Shown: one piece after another, positions 7,736 to 16,533 of the stretch
Position numbering within the stretch: position 1 is the first letter of the stretch
Layout: every line of letters starts with the position of its first letter
NCBI GenBank assembly: GCA_017437285.1
Contig: JAFSBM010000127.1
Location: forward strand, 1-46,483
Length of the DNA: 46,483 nucleotides
Reading direction: 5' to 3'
Source: Ruminococcus sp.
Lineage (GTDB): Bacteria; Bacillota; Clostridia; Oscillospirales; Ruminococcaceae
Position numbers and translations under genes: made by a program
Notes under the pieces: model-generated
What the model saw: only the letters and a program-made list of their open reading frames with translations
The model's database searches: none
What the model was told of the DNA's origin: nothing

Positions 7736-9169
7736 ATGAAACTATATGAACTTCTTGAAAATAATGCCGTAACCTCTATTGGAGATACGGAAATAACATC
7801 TATAACCGATGATACACGAAAAGTCACAGAGGGCAGCCTTTTTGTATGCGTAAAAGGCGGCAGCTTTGACGGTCACTCCGCTGCGGCTGAAATGCTTGAA
7901 AAGGGTGCGGCAGCTGTTGTATGCGAGCGTGACCTCGGACTGGGCGACAGGCAGATTATCACGAAAAACAGCCGTGAACTCTACGGCAAAATCTGTGCGG
8001 CATGGTTCGGTCATCCCGAAAGACGTATGACAATGATAGGCGTTACAGGTACAAACGGAAAGACGACTATCACAAATATTATCAAGCATATCCTTATGGC
8101 AAACGGCTTTAAAACGGGACTTATCGGCACTATCTGCAACGAGATAGGCGATGAGGTTCTCCACACGGAGAATACAACTCCCATGGCTTATGAGTTTATG
8201 GCACTTCTTGCGAAAATGGCAGATGCAGGCTGTAAATATGTGGTTATGGAAGTAAGCTCCTTTGCTCTTGTTCAGCATAGAATTGGCACATCACATTTCA
8301 AAACAGCGGTATTTACAAATCTTACACAGGACCACCTTGATTATCACAAGGATATGGAGGATTATTTTGCCGCTAAAAAAATGCTTTTCGATGTGTGCGA
8401 TACAGCATTGCTGAATATTGATGACGGCTACGGCAGACGGCTCTGCGATGAAGTCAACTGCAATAAGCTGACATTTTCCATTAATGAAAATGCTGATTTC
8501 TGCGGCAGGGATATATCCGTAAAATCCACAGGAAACACTTTCACTCTCAATTGCAACGGCGAGGAATATCACGTATCTTCGAGAATTCCCGGAATGTTCA
8601 ACGTGTCAAATCTCACAGCGGCAATTGCTGTGTGCCGACTTGAAAATATTCCAATGGAAAATATTTTAAAGGCAGTTGAGGAATACAACGGCGTAAAGGG
8701 CAGATGTGAAATAATCCCTACAAATCGTGATTTTTCCGTAATCTGCGACTATGCCCACACTCCCGACGCTGTGGAAAATATTCTCAGAAGTGTAAAGGAA
8801 TACACAGAGGGCAGGCTGATTTGCCTTTTCGGCTGCGGCGGAAACCGTGATGCAACAAAGCGTCCGAAAATGGCAGCAGCTGCGGCAAAATACGCTGACA
8901 GGCTTATTATTACTTCGGATAATCCACGAAATGAAAATCCCGAAGCTATTATTGAGGATATTCTCAAAGGCATTGAAAATTCAGAAATACCATATGATGT
9001 GGTGGCTGACCGCAGGGACGCTATATATTATGGCTTGAAAATTGCGGAAAAAGGTGATATAATAGTATTGGCAGGCAAAGGCCATGAGGATTATCAGGTG
9101 CTTGCGAATATGGAACGTATTCATTTTGATGAAAGGGAAGTTGTAGCCGACGGGTTGAAACTTCTCTAG
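7736..9169 (+). CDS. murE: UDP-MurNAc-tripeptide ligase MurE, meso-diaminopimelate type
   Basis: MurE adds the third stem-peptide residue to UDP-MurNAc-L-Ala-D-Glu using ATP in the cytoplasm. The 477 residues show the Mur ligase order: N-terminal substrate domain, central ATPase with GTNGKTT (105-111), and C-terminal domain. DNPRNENP at 395-402 contains the DNPR motif that marks meso-diaminopimelate rather than lysine as substrate, so the organism probably has DAP-type peptidoglycan. The start has GGAGGAA 5 nt upstream. The TAG stop (9167-9169) lies exactly at the left edge of a 165-bp inverted-repeat element, which may have supplied part of the stop codon. Confidence 0.97.
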   Translation: MKLYELLENNAVTSIGDTEITSITDDTRKVTEGSLFVCVKGGSFDGHSAAAEMLEKGAAAVVCERDLGLGDRQIITKNSRELYGKICAAWFGHPERRMTMIGVTGTNGKTTITNIIKHILMANGFKTGLIGTICNEIGDEVLHTENTTPMAYEFMALLAKMADAGCKYVVMEVSSFALVQHRIGTSHFKTAVFTNLTQDHLDYHKDMEDYFAAKKMLFDVCDTALLNIDDGYGRRLCDEVNCNKLTFSINENADFCGRDISVKSTGNTFTLNCNGEEYHVSSRIPGMFNVSNLTAAIAVCRLENIPMENILKAVEEYNGVKGRCEIIPTNRDFSVICDYAHTPDAVENILRSVKEYTEGRLICLFGCGGNRDATKRPKMAAAAAKYADRLIITSDNPRNENPEAIIEDILKGIENSEIPYDVVADRRDAIYYGLKIAEKGDIIVLAGKGHEDYQVLANMERIHFDEREVVADGLKLL

Positions 9170-9332
9170 GGCGTGCTGACACAAAGTTGCTGCACGGATT
9201 TTCGAGCATAATTTTGCTGAGAACAAGGCAAAAATATGCAGGTGTGCTGTCGCACAGCAAATATTTTTAACGCTGTTATCGGCGAAATTTGCCGATAACT
9301 ACGGGCGAGTGACTTTTGTGTCAACACGCCCT
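9168..9332. mobile_element. 165-bp MITE-like element between murE and mraY
   Basis: The left end AGGGCGTGCTGACACAAAGT (9168-9187) and the right end ACTTTTGTGTCAACACGCCC T (9312-9332) are near-perfect inverted repeats (one substitution and one extra base). The interior carries a perfect hairpin, GTTATCGGCGAA with TTTGCCGATAAC around 9275-9299, and no coding capacity. It has the form of a non-autonomous transposable element. A target duplication could not be assigned confidently. It sits inside an essential operon without breaking a gene. Confidence 0.75.
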
Positions 9333-9352
9333 GATTAAGGAGATGTATATAA

Positions 9353-10390
9353 ATGACATTATGGTTAATAATACTGCTGACTTCCTTAGCGTCTTTCGGA
9401 ATTTCAGCATTGTCGGGAAAGTGGCTTGTACCCTTTCTCCATAAACTGAAATTCGGTCAGCCTATCAAGGTCAAGGACGGCCCCGAGTGGCACGCAAAAA
9501 AGCAGGGAACTCCCACAATGGGCGGCTTTATGTTTATTCTGTCAACGGTGCTTGCTTCAATGGGCGGTTATATGGCATACCGCATTTGGGCAGGAATTGA
9601 CTCTCTGAATATAGCCGCAACAAATCGCTTTTATATGCTTCTCAGCGTTTTGATTTTCTCACTTTTATTCGGATTTATTGGCTTTATTGACGACTACACA
9701 AAGGTTGTCCGCAAGAATAATGACGGTCTTACGGCAATTCAGAAAATTATTCTGCAAACAATTTTTTCTGTGGGATTTCTCTTTGCCCTCCACGTATTCG
9801 GCGGCGGAAGAACTTCCATAAATCTTGGTTTCTGGGAAACTCCCGACCTTGGCATATTCTACTATATACTGATGTTTGCGGTGATTATTTACCTTACAAA
9901 TGCAGTTAATCTCACCGACGGAGTTGACGGACTCTGCGGTTCCGTTACATTTACGGCAATGCTGATTTACACAGTTTGCTGTTCAATTCTTATTGAAACA
10001 GAACTCAGCTGTTTTACAATGGCACTTGCAGGAGGCTGTCTTGGATTCCTCCTCTGGAATCTCAATCCTGCAAAATGCTTCATGGGCGACACAGGCTCAA
10101 TGTTCCTCGGTGCGGCAGTAACAGCCGTGGGACTTGTGCTTCACAATCACCTGCTTATGCTTCTTGTATCTCTTGTGTATATCATTGAGGCATTATCTGT
10201 TATGATTCAGGTGACATACTTCAAGATTACAAAGAAAAAATACGGTGAGGGCAGAAGAATTTTCAAGATGACTCCAATTCACCACCACTTTGAAATGAGC
10301 AAGTGGAGCGAATACAAAATTGTTATTTCATTCTCACTTACAGGTGCATTCTTCGGAATACTGGGAATTGTTCTTGTTCTTGCATTCTGA
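9353..10390 (+). CDS. mraY: Phospho-MurNAc-pentapeptide transferase MraY
   Basis: MraY transfers phospho-MurNAc-pentapeptide to undecaprenyl phosphate to make lipid I in the membrane. The 345-residue polytopic protein carries the family signatures DDYTKV, NAVNLTDGVDGL, MGDTGSMFLG and TPIHHHFE; the Asp-rich and His-rich motifs needed for Mg2+ and catalysis are intact. The start ATG follows AAGGAG (about 9338-9343) by roughly 10 nt, and both lie immediately downstream of the MITE-like element, so the element has not removed the ribosome site. murD, which often follows mraY in Firmicutes, is missing here; ftsW comes next. Confidence 0.97.
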   Translation: MTLWLIILLTSLASFGISALSGKWLVPFLHKLKFGQPIKVKDGPEWHAKKQGTPTMGGFMFILSTVLASMGGYMAYRIWAGIDSLNIAATNRFYMLLSVLIFSLLFGFIGFIDDYTKVVRKNNDGLTAIQKIILQTIFSVGFLFALHVFGGGRTSINLGFWETPDLGIFYYILMFAVIIYLTNAVNLTDGVDGLCGSVTFTAMLIYTVCCSILIETELSCFTMALAGGCLGFLLWNLNPAKCFMGDTGSMFLGAAVTAVGLVLHNHLLMLLVSLVYIIEALSVMIQVTYFKITKKKYGEGRRIFKMTPIHHHFEMSKWSEYKIVISFSLTGAFFGILGIVLVLAF

Positions 10391-10427
10391 TTATTCCACA
10401 TTAAAACCATAATTCGGGAGGGAGCAT

Positions 10428-11684
10428 ATGTCTGCTTCGGCAAAAACAGTCACTAAAAAACGCAGGAAAAGCAAAATAGCAGCAGTTATAAAAAATCTTT
10501 TCGGCGGCGGAAGAAACGGCGATATGAGCCTTTCATTCTTTTCATATGTTATGATACTCCTGATTGTGGGGCTTGTTATGATGTCCTCCGCAAGCTATGC
10601 GTGGGCATACAGCGAGTACGGCGACGGTCTTTACTATGCAAAAAATCAGGCTATGAATGCAGGTATCGGATTTATTGCAATGATTTTCTTTATGAGGTTC
10701 GACTATCATAACTTCAAGAAAATCCAGTTGCCACTTTTCAAGAAATTCAATATTGCAGGTATATTTTACGTAGCTGTGGCAGTTCTCCTTATTGCCGTTC
10801 TTGCTATCGGTAATACCGAGGGCGGTGAAATGGGTGCTAAGCGTTGGATTGATATTGGTCCGATTAACTTGCAGCCCTCAGAAATCGCAAAGCTGGCGAT
10901 TATCGTATTTTTCGCCTACAGTATGGAAAAAGACGGTGCAAAGATGAACACTTTCAAGACGGGTATTTTAAAATATGCCGCACTTCTTGGTGTTTATGTT
11001 CTTCTCATTGCCCTTGAAAAGCACATTTCGGGTATCATTCTCATTGGTACAATTGCCATTGCTATGATTCTCTGCGGCGGTGCTAACAGGCGGCAGTTTA
11101 TTGTGCTTGGTACAATTTCATTGGCGGCAGCGGCAGGCTTTATCTTCTGGCAGTACAACACTCCCGGCAGTTACGTTCAGGCACGTATCAATGCATGGCT
11201 TCACCCATTTGAGGATATTTTAGGCGATTCATGGCAGACTGCAAACTCCCTTATCGCTATCGGTTCAGGGGGACTTTTCGGACTTGGACTCGGCAACTCA
11301 CGTCAGAAATATCTCTACCTCCCCGAAACGAAAAACGACTTCGTTTTCCCCATTGTTTGCGAGGAAATCGGCTTTGTGGGAGCGTTGGCGATTATTATTG
11401 TTTTCTTCCTCCTTGTGGTGGAGGGATATTCAATTGCTGTTCGCTGCAAGGATAGATTTGGTATGCTCCTTGCAGTTGGTATAACAACACAAATCGGTAT
11501 TCAGACAGTTCTCAATCTTGCCGTTGTAAGCAACCTCATTCCAAATACGGGAATCAGCTTGCCGTTTTTCAGCTACGGCGGAACAGCGCTTATTATGCAG
11601 CTGGTGGAAATGGGAATTATGCTGAATATTTCACAGCACAGATATTATCCTGCCGAAAAATCGGCTGAAACAAATAAGGAGTAA
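10428..11684 (+). CDS. ftsW: FtsW septal peptidoglycan glycosyltransferase (SEDS)
   Basis: A SEDS-family lipid II polymerase that partners with a class B PBP at the septum. The 418 residues begin with a basic, Lys/Arg-rich cytoplasmic tail (1-35) and continue through about ten predicted membrane helices. Family motifs include GAKRWIDIGPINLQPSE, LPETKNDFVFPIVCEE followed by IGFVG, and the final FFSYGGTALIMQLVEMG. Neighbouring PASTA PBP, FtsL and FtsQ genes support FtsW rather than RodA or SpoVE, although these cannot be fully separated by sequence. The ATG has a GGGAGGGAG site 5 nt upstream, and murG starts 2 bp after the stop. Confidence 0.94.
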   Translation: MSASAKTVTKKRRKSKIAAVIKNLFGGGRNGDMSLSFFSYVMILLIVGLVMMSSASYAWAYSEYGDGLYYAKNQAMNAGIGFIAMIFFMRFDYHNFKKIQLPLFKKFNIAGIFYVAVAVLLIAVLAIGNTEGGEMGAKRWIDIGPINLQPSEIAKLAIIVFFAYSMEKDGAKMNTFKTGILKYAALLGVYVLLIALEKHISGIILIGTIAIAMILCGGANRRQFIVLGTISLAAAAGFIFWQYNTPGSYVQARINAWLHPFEDILGDSWQTANSLIAIGSGGLFGLGLGNSRQKYLYLPETKNDFVFPIVCEEIGFVGALAIIIVFFLLVVEGYSIAVRCKDRFGMLLAVGITTQIGIQTVLNLAVVSNLIPNTGISLPFFSYGGTALIMQLVEMGIMLNISQHRYYPAEKSAETNKE

Positions 11685-11686
11685 AT

Positions 11687-12814
11687 ATGAAAGTATTGAT
11701 TTCCTGCGGCGGCACGGGTGGACACATTAACCCCGGTCTTGCCATTGCAGACATTATAAAAAAGGCTTATCCCGATGCGGAATTCCTCTTTGCAGGAACT
11801 CCCAACGGTATGGAATCAAAGCTTGTTCCACAGGCAGGCTATAAAATGGAGCATATCAAGGTTGCAGGCTTTCAGAGAAGTCTTTCCCTTGAAAATATCG
11901 GCAGAAATGCCAAGGCTGCAGCGTATCTCATAACATCGGGCAAACGTGCAAAGGAGATAGTCAAGGGCTTCAACCCCGATATTGCTATCGGTACAGGCGG
12001 TTATGCCGCAGGCCCTGTTATCCGCAAGGCGGCAAAAATGGGAATTCCCACCGCTATTCATGAGCAGAACGCATACCCCGGAGTTACAAATCGACTTCTT
12101 TCAAAAGATGTTGATTATGTAATGCTTACCGTTGAAGAAGCTCTTGAATATATGGATAAGAGCAAATTCCGCTACAGCGTTACGGGACTTCCTGTCCGCA
12201 GCAATATCAGCAACAGGCTGACAAAGGCTGAGGCTCGCAAAAAGCTTGGATTTAACGACGATTTCACCATTCTTTCCTTTGGCGGAAGTCTTGGTGCAGG
12301 CTGCATAAACGAAACTATGGCTGAGGCTATAAAATGGCATCAGAGCAAAGGATTGGCAATCAATCACATACACGGCTACGGCGGTATGGGAAAGGATACA
12401 TTTCCCCAGGCTATGAAAGCCGCAGGAATTCCGCTGAAAAGCAATCGTCTGAGAATTACGGAGTACATCACGGATATGGACGTTTGCCTTGCGGCGGCTG
12501 ACCTTGTTGTATGCCGTTCAGGTGCGTCTACTCTTGCGGAACTTGAAGCCGCAGGAAAGGCGTCTATACTTATTCCCTCCCCGATAGTTGCGGGAAATCA
12601 TCAGTATCACAACGCAATGGTACTGGGAAAAGCAGGTGCTGCTGAGGTTATTGAGCAGAAAGATGCTTCACCTGAGAGAATTATTTCCGAAATTGAAAAG
12701 CTTTACAATGACAGGGATAAGGTTGAGGTTATGTCTGCAAGTGCAAAGGGACTTCACCTTGAAGATACCAACCAGAGAATACTTGCTGTTATAAAGGAAC
12801 TTTGTAAAAAGTAA
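11687..12814 (+). CDS. murG: MurG N-acetylglucosaminyltransferase
   Basis: MurG adds GlcNAc from UDP-GlcNAc to lipid I, giving lipid II, at the inner membrane face. The 375-residue GT28 protein has the N-terminal GGTGGHINPGLAIA loop (8-21), the second glycine-rich loop FGGSLGAGCINE, and the UDP-GlcNAc binding block with CRSGASTLAELEAAGKASILIPSP. The length is normal. AAGGAG lies 7 nt before the ATG and overlaps the end of ftsW, so the pair is coupled. Confidence 0.97.
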   Translation: MKVLISCGGTGGHINPGLAIADIIKKAYPDAEFLFAGTPNGMESKLVPQAGYKMEHIKVAGFQRSLSLENIGRNAKAAAYLITSGKRAKEIVKGFNPDIAIGTGGYAAGPVIRKAAKMGIPTAIHEQNAYPGVTNRLLSKDVDYVMLTVEEALEYMDKSKFRYSVTGLPVRSNISNRLTKAEARKKLGFNDDFTILSFGGSLGAGCINETMAEAIKWHQSKGLAINHIHGYGGMGKDTFPQAMKAAGIPLKSNRLRITEYITDMDVCLAAADLVVCRSGASTLAELEAAGKASILIPSPIVAGNHQYHNAMVLGKAGAAEVIEQKDASPERIISEIEKLYNDRDKVEVMSASAKGLHLEDTNQRILAVIKELCKK

Positions 12815-12859
12815 CACTAAAAAAGCCATCGGCATACTATGAGTATGTGAGGTGGTGGT

Positions 12860-14119
12860 ATGCAGAAGTTTGTTATTACGGGAGGAAAGCGGCTTAACGG
12901 CGAAATTGAGCTGCAAGGCTGTAAAAACAGCGCACTTCCCATTATGGCGGCGGCTGTTCTTGTAAATGGAAAATGTATTCTTGAAAGCTGTCCTAATCTG
13001 ACAGATGTCTATTCGGCTTCAAGAATTCTGAACAGTATCGGCTGTAAATGCTCCATAGCAGGAAATACAGCCGAAATTGACTCTGTAAGCGTAAGCGGAA
13101 ATGCTATTTCCGAAAAGCTTATGGGAGAAATGCGTTCCTCAATAATGTTTGTGGGAGCAATTCTCGGCAGAGTCGGGCAATGTACATTCAGTATCCCAGG
13201 GGGCTGTGAACTTGGACCCCGTCCCATTGATATGCACCTTGCGGCATTTGCAAAGCTTGGTGCGGAAATCAGCGAAAACGGCGGCGAAATAACCTGCCGT
13301 ATGCCTAAGGAAAAACGGCACGGCGGAAAAATTTCCCTGCCCTTTCCCTCGGTGGGAGCAACTGAAAATATTATTCTCTGCTCAGTTCTTGCAGAGGGTG
13401 AAACAGTTGTGAATAATGCCGCACGTGAGCCTGAAATCTGCGATATGTGCCGATTTCTCCGTTCCTGTGGGGCGAAAATAAAAGGCGACGGTGAAAGCCG
13501 AATTGTAATTGAAGGTGTGGAACGGCTTCACGGCTGTGAATACCGAATTATGCCCGACAGAATTGCAGGAGCTACATATCTTGCAATGACTGCGGCGGCA
13601 GGTGGTGCAATGATACTTAAAAATGCCTGTATCTGCGAAATGGAGCCGTTTTTGTCGGTTTTAGAGCAGTCTGGCTGCTATATTTGTACCGCCGACAACA
13701 GAATTTACCTACGCAGAGGCGGCAGGCTTCGGGCAGTCCGTGACAGAATAAGGACAATGCCTCATCCTGGATTTCCCACAGATGCACAGGCTGTACTTAT
13801 GGCGGCTCTTGCGGCGGCTGACGGAACAAGCGTTTTCGAGGAAAATATTTTCGATTGCCGATACAGACATACTGACGCTCTTATTAAAATGGGGGCGGAT
13901 ATTCAGGTAATGGGCAAGGCGGCAGTTGTGCGTGGAGTGAAAAAGCTTCACGGTGCAGATGTTGAGGCTACCGATTTGCGTGGCGGTGCGGCTATGGCGG
14001 TGGCGGCTCTCGGTGCTGAGGGCAGAACCACAATCGGCTGTATTTCCCACATCGGCAGAGGTTATGAAAAATTTGAGGAGAATATAACATCGCTGGGAGG
14101 CAGGATAAGCAGGGAGTAA
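12860..14119 (+). CDS. murA: UDP-GlcNAc 1-carboxyvinyltransferase MurA
   Basis: MurA transfers enolpyruvate from PEP to UDP-GlcNAc, the first committed step of peptidoglycan synthesis. The 419 residues show the substrate Lys22-Asn23 (GCKNSALP) and the PGGCELGPRPIDMHL loop with the reactive Cys116 that binds PEP and fosfomycin. The conserved region TDAQAVLMAALAAADGTS follows near the C-terminal half. The start ATG has GAGGTGG 7-10 nt upstream. Placement between murG and ftsQ is found in several Firmicutes. Whether this is the only MurA copy cannot be told from the window. Confidence 0.96.
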   Translation: MQKFVITGGKRLNGEIELQGCKNSALPIMAAAVLVNGKCILESCPNLTDVYSASRILNSIGCKCSIAGNTAEIDSVSVSGNAISEKLMGEMRSSIMFVGAILGRVGQCTFSIPGGCELGPRPIDMHLAAFAKLGAEISENGGEITCRMPKEKRHGGKISLPFPSVGATENIILCSVLAEGETVVNNAAREPEICDMCRFLRSCGAKIKGDGESRIVIEGVERLHGCEYRIMPDRIAGATYLAMTAAAGGAMILKNACICEMEPFLSVLEQSGCYICTADNRIYLRRGGRLRAVRDRIRTMPHPGFPTDAQAVLMAALAAADGTSVFEENIFDCRYRHTDALIKMGADIQVMGKAAVVRGVKKLHGADVEATDLRGGAAMAVAALGAEGRTTIGCISHIGRGYEKFEENITSLGGRISRE

Positions 14120-14125
14120 CCTGCC

Positions 14126-14141
14126 CTCCTCCGCAGAGGAG
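14126..14141 (+). promoter_or_regulatory. Hairpin that hides the ftsQ ribosome binding site
   Basis: CTCCTC (14126-14131) is a perfect complement of the Shine-Dalgarno GAGGAG (14136-14141), with a CGCA tetraloop. ATG 14149 is 7 nt further on. The murA stop (14117-14119) is 6 nt before the stem, so a ribosome ending murA would cover or melt it. This suggests that ftsQ translation is coupled to murA. Confidence 0.6.
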
Positions 14142-14148
14142 AAAAGAT

Positions 14149-15039
14149 ATGAATGATGTAGAAAAAACTCTAATTGAAAGGCAGAACAGCGGTAAGCGTA
14201 TACGGCGGCGAAAACGTATGATGAATGTTTACGCCTTCACGGTCATCATTATTGTCTTGACTATAGGCGTTACAATGTGTTTTACGTTCCTGTTCAATAT
14301 TGATAAAATAATTGTTTCGGGTGAGTCCGAGGATTATACAAGCTTGCAGATTGTCGAGGCTTCGGAAATAAACGCAGGTGACAATATGCTTCGTCTTGAT
14401 GCAAGAAAAGCGGAACAGAATATTCTTGATAAGCTTACCTACGTCGAAACAGCCGAGGTTGGCAGAGATTTCCCCTCAACGCTGAAAATCACGGTAACTC
14501 GCTGTATTCCGGGATTTAATATCCGCTATGATGGGGGAGTTCTCCTTGTGAGCCGCAAGGGAAAAATTCTCTCGGACGGTGAGGTTTACACGGATATTGA
14601 AAATATTCCCATAATCAGCGGATATATGCCCTCGGAAAAAAGCGTGGGAAAAATGACAAAGTCGGAAAGTTCTGACAAAGATGCCGCTTTTGCACAGATT
14701 TTGAAACGCTTTGAAAATGGTGACGGAAAAAACATTTCTTCCGTGGATATTACCAACGAATACGACATTGTGGTGACTTACCGCAACGGTATGATTTTCA
14801 GAATGGGCAACTGGAGCAATATGAGCTATAAGCTTGATTTGGCGGAATCCGTTATGAACGACGAGTCAATCAAGGGTAAAAAAGGCTATATTACGATGAT
14901 TGGCAAAAATCAATGCAGTTTCCGTGGAAGCGGCGAGCAGGAAATTGTGACGGAAGCTGCTACTACGGCAGCTACCGATGAAACAGGTCAGGTTGTTACT
15001 GAAACAACTGCAACTACTGCGGCTCTTTACGGTTTCTAA
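14149..15039 (+). CDS. ftsQ: FtsQ/DivIB division protein with POTRA domain
   Basis: A bitopic membrane protein of the FtsQ-FtsL-DivIC complex that helps control septal synthesis. The 296 residues comprise a basic cytoplasmic tail (1-25), a transmembrane helix (about 26-50), a POTRA-type domain (about 51-120, starting FNIDKIIVSGE) and the beta domain to about 260. A Thr/Ala/Glu-rich tail of about 30 residues ends the protein. The length and topology fit DivIB/FtsQ. The start codon follows a Shine-Dalgarno that is embedded in a hairpin. The next gene is ftsZ, but with its own promoter; ftsA is not present. Confidence 0.92.
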   Translation: MNDVEKTLIERQNSGKRIRRRKRMMNVYAFTVIIIVLTIGVTMCFTFLFNIDKIIVSGESEDYTSLQIVEASEINAGDNMLRLDARKAEQNILDKLTYVETAEVGRDFPSTLKITVTRCIPGFNIRYDGGVLLVSRKGKILSDGEVYTDIENIPIISGYMPSEKSVGKMTKSESSDKDAAFAQILKRFENGDGKNISSVDITNEYDIVVTYRNGMIFRMGNWSNMSYKLDLAESVMNDESIKGKKGYITMIGKNQCSFRGSGEQEIVTEAATTAATDETGQVVTETTATTAALYGF

Positions 15040-15124
15040 GTTGTTGTTGAATTGTATATTTTTCATATCAATTGTTGATAAATAATGTGCAAAGTGTAGA
15101 AATTTAAAAAAATAGCGTTATGAC

Positions 15125-15153
15125 TTGCAATAATGAGCAAAATATGATAAAAT
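15125..15153 (+). promoter_or_regulatory. Probable ftsZ promoter
   Basis: TTGCAA (15125-15130) and TAAAAT (15148-15153) are 17 bp apart, about 58 bp upstream of the ftsZ ATG. The rest of the 15040-15211 gap is AT-rich with no other feature seen. Confidence 0.55.
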
Positions 15154-15211
15154 GATAAGTGTATTTATAGCTTTTTTTGAGTTATAGAAAAAATTAAGGA
15201 GGAGTTTCAAA

Positions 15212-16333
15212 ATGTCAGATTTTAATTACGAGGAAGCAATGGAACCCGATGTTAATATAAAAGTTATAGGTGTCGGCGGCGGCGGCGGAAATGCCGTAAA
15301 CTGTATGGTTGAATCAGGTGTGAGCAATATCGAGTATATCGCTGTAAACACCGATGCTAAGGCTCTCAATAAGTCCAAGGCTACTACAAGAATTCCAATC
15401 GGCGCTAAGCTTACAAAGGGCAGAGGTGCAGGCAATAAGCCTGAAATCGGTCAGAGAAGTGCTGAGGAAAACAGAGATGAAATCGAAGCACATCTCAAAG
15501 GTGCTGATATGATTTTTATTACAGCAGGTATGGGCGGCGGAACAGGTACAGGTGCTGCTCCTGTTGTTGCTAAAATTGCTAAGGAAATGGATATTCTCAC
15601 TGTTGCTGTTGTTACTAAGCCTTTCCTCTTTGAGAGAGAGCAGAAAATGGCACAGGCTGAGAGAGGTATCACAGAGCTGAGAAAGTATGTTGATTCTCTT
15701 ATCGTTATCCCTAACGAGAAGCTTCTTGAGGGTAAGCAGCAGCTTACTATGAAGCAGTCATTCTCACTTTCCGATGATATTCTCAAAACAGGTGTAAAGA
15801 GTATTTCTGACCTCATCGTTGAGGAAGGTTACATAAACCTTGACTTTGCCGATGTTTCCACAATTATGAGAGGTGCAGGCTACGCTCATATGGCTATCGG
15901 TCACGGTTCAGGCAAGGATAAGGCTAAGGAAGCTGCAAACGCAGTTATCACAAGCCCACTTCTCGAAACTTCAATTTCAGGTGCAAAGCGACTCCTTATC
16001 AATATCGCTATGTCAGAAGATATTCTTTCTTCCGATGTTGATGCTGCTACAAAGATGATTACAGATACAGCTTCCGAAGATGTAGAGTTTATCTTTGGTA
16101 CTGCATTCAAGGAGGATATGCAGGATGAGATGACAATTACTGTTATCGCAGCAGGATTTGATGATCCTGAGTGCAATTCTGCTCCACGTGCAGCTGTTGA
16201 AGCTGAGGAAGAAGAAGTTATCAAGATTGATAATCCTCTTATTGATGGACTTGGAATTAATGAAAGCCCCTCAAAGCCACAGTCTGCAAATGACTATGAC
16301 CTTGATGATATTCTTAAAATCCTTGGTTCATAA
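15212..16333 (+). CDS. ftsZ: Cell division GTPase FtsZ
   Basis: FtsZ polymerises with GTP into the Z ring that recruits the divisome. The 373 residues contain the tubulin signature GGGTGTG (108-114), the N-terminal VGGGGGNAVN loop (21-30), and the T7 loop NLDFADVSTIM, so both GTP binding and hydrolysis are expected. The variable linker is short (about 320-355), and the C-terminal peptide reads YDLDDILKILGS instead of the more usual DIPxFLR form. AGGAGG lies about 9 nt before the ATG. A strong terminator follows, so ftsZ is the last gene of the cluster. Confidence 0.98.
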   Translation: MSDFNYEEAMEPDVNIKVIGVGGGGGNAVNCMVESGVSNIEYIAVNTDAKALNKSKATTRIPIGAKLTKGRGAGNKPEIGQRSAEENRDEIEAHLKGADMIFITAGMGGGTGTGAAPVVAKIAKEMDILTVAVVTKPFLFEREQKMAQAERGITELRKYVDSLIVIPNEKLLEGKQQLTMKQSFSLSDDILKTGVKSISDLIVEEGYINLDFADVSTIMRGAGYAHMAIGHGSGKDKAKEAANAVITSPLLETSISGAKRLLINIAMSEDILSSDVDAATKMITDTASEDVEFIFGTAFKEDMQDEMTITVIAAGFDDPECNSAPRAAVEAEEEEVIKIDNPLIDGLGINESPSKPQSANDYDLDDILKILGS

Positions 16334-16358
16334 GCGATAATAATTCACGTTTTTAATA

Positions 16359-16395
16359 GGGTATCGGGTTTATGCCTGATACCCTTGTATTTTTC
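16359..16395 (+). terminator. Terminator after ftsZ
   Basis: GGGTATCGGG (16359-16368) pairs with CCTGATACCC (16375-16384), one G-U pair, followed by TTGTATTTTTC. Confidence 0.85.
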
Positions 16396-16444
16396 TTGTG
16401 CAATATTACTAATAGTTAAGTACTAAATTTAGTATTTTCAACAA

Positions 16445-16473
16445 TTGAAACCAAAGTCAAAATGTGATATAAT
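16445..16473 (+). promoter_or_regulatory. Sigma-A promoter for the coiled-coil gene
   Basis: TTGAAA (16445-16450) and TATAAT (16468-16473) with 17-bp spacing, 60 bp before the ATG at 16534. Confidence 0.75.
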
Positions 16474-16533
16474 TGAAATAAGGCATATTGTCGATTAATT
16501 TTATCCGCTTTTGCGGGGAATGGAGCATAAACT

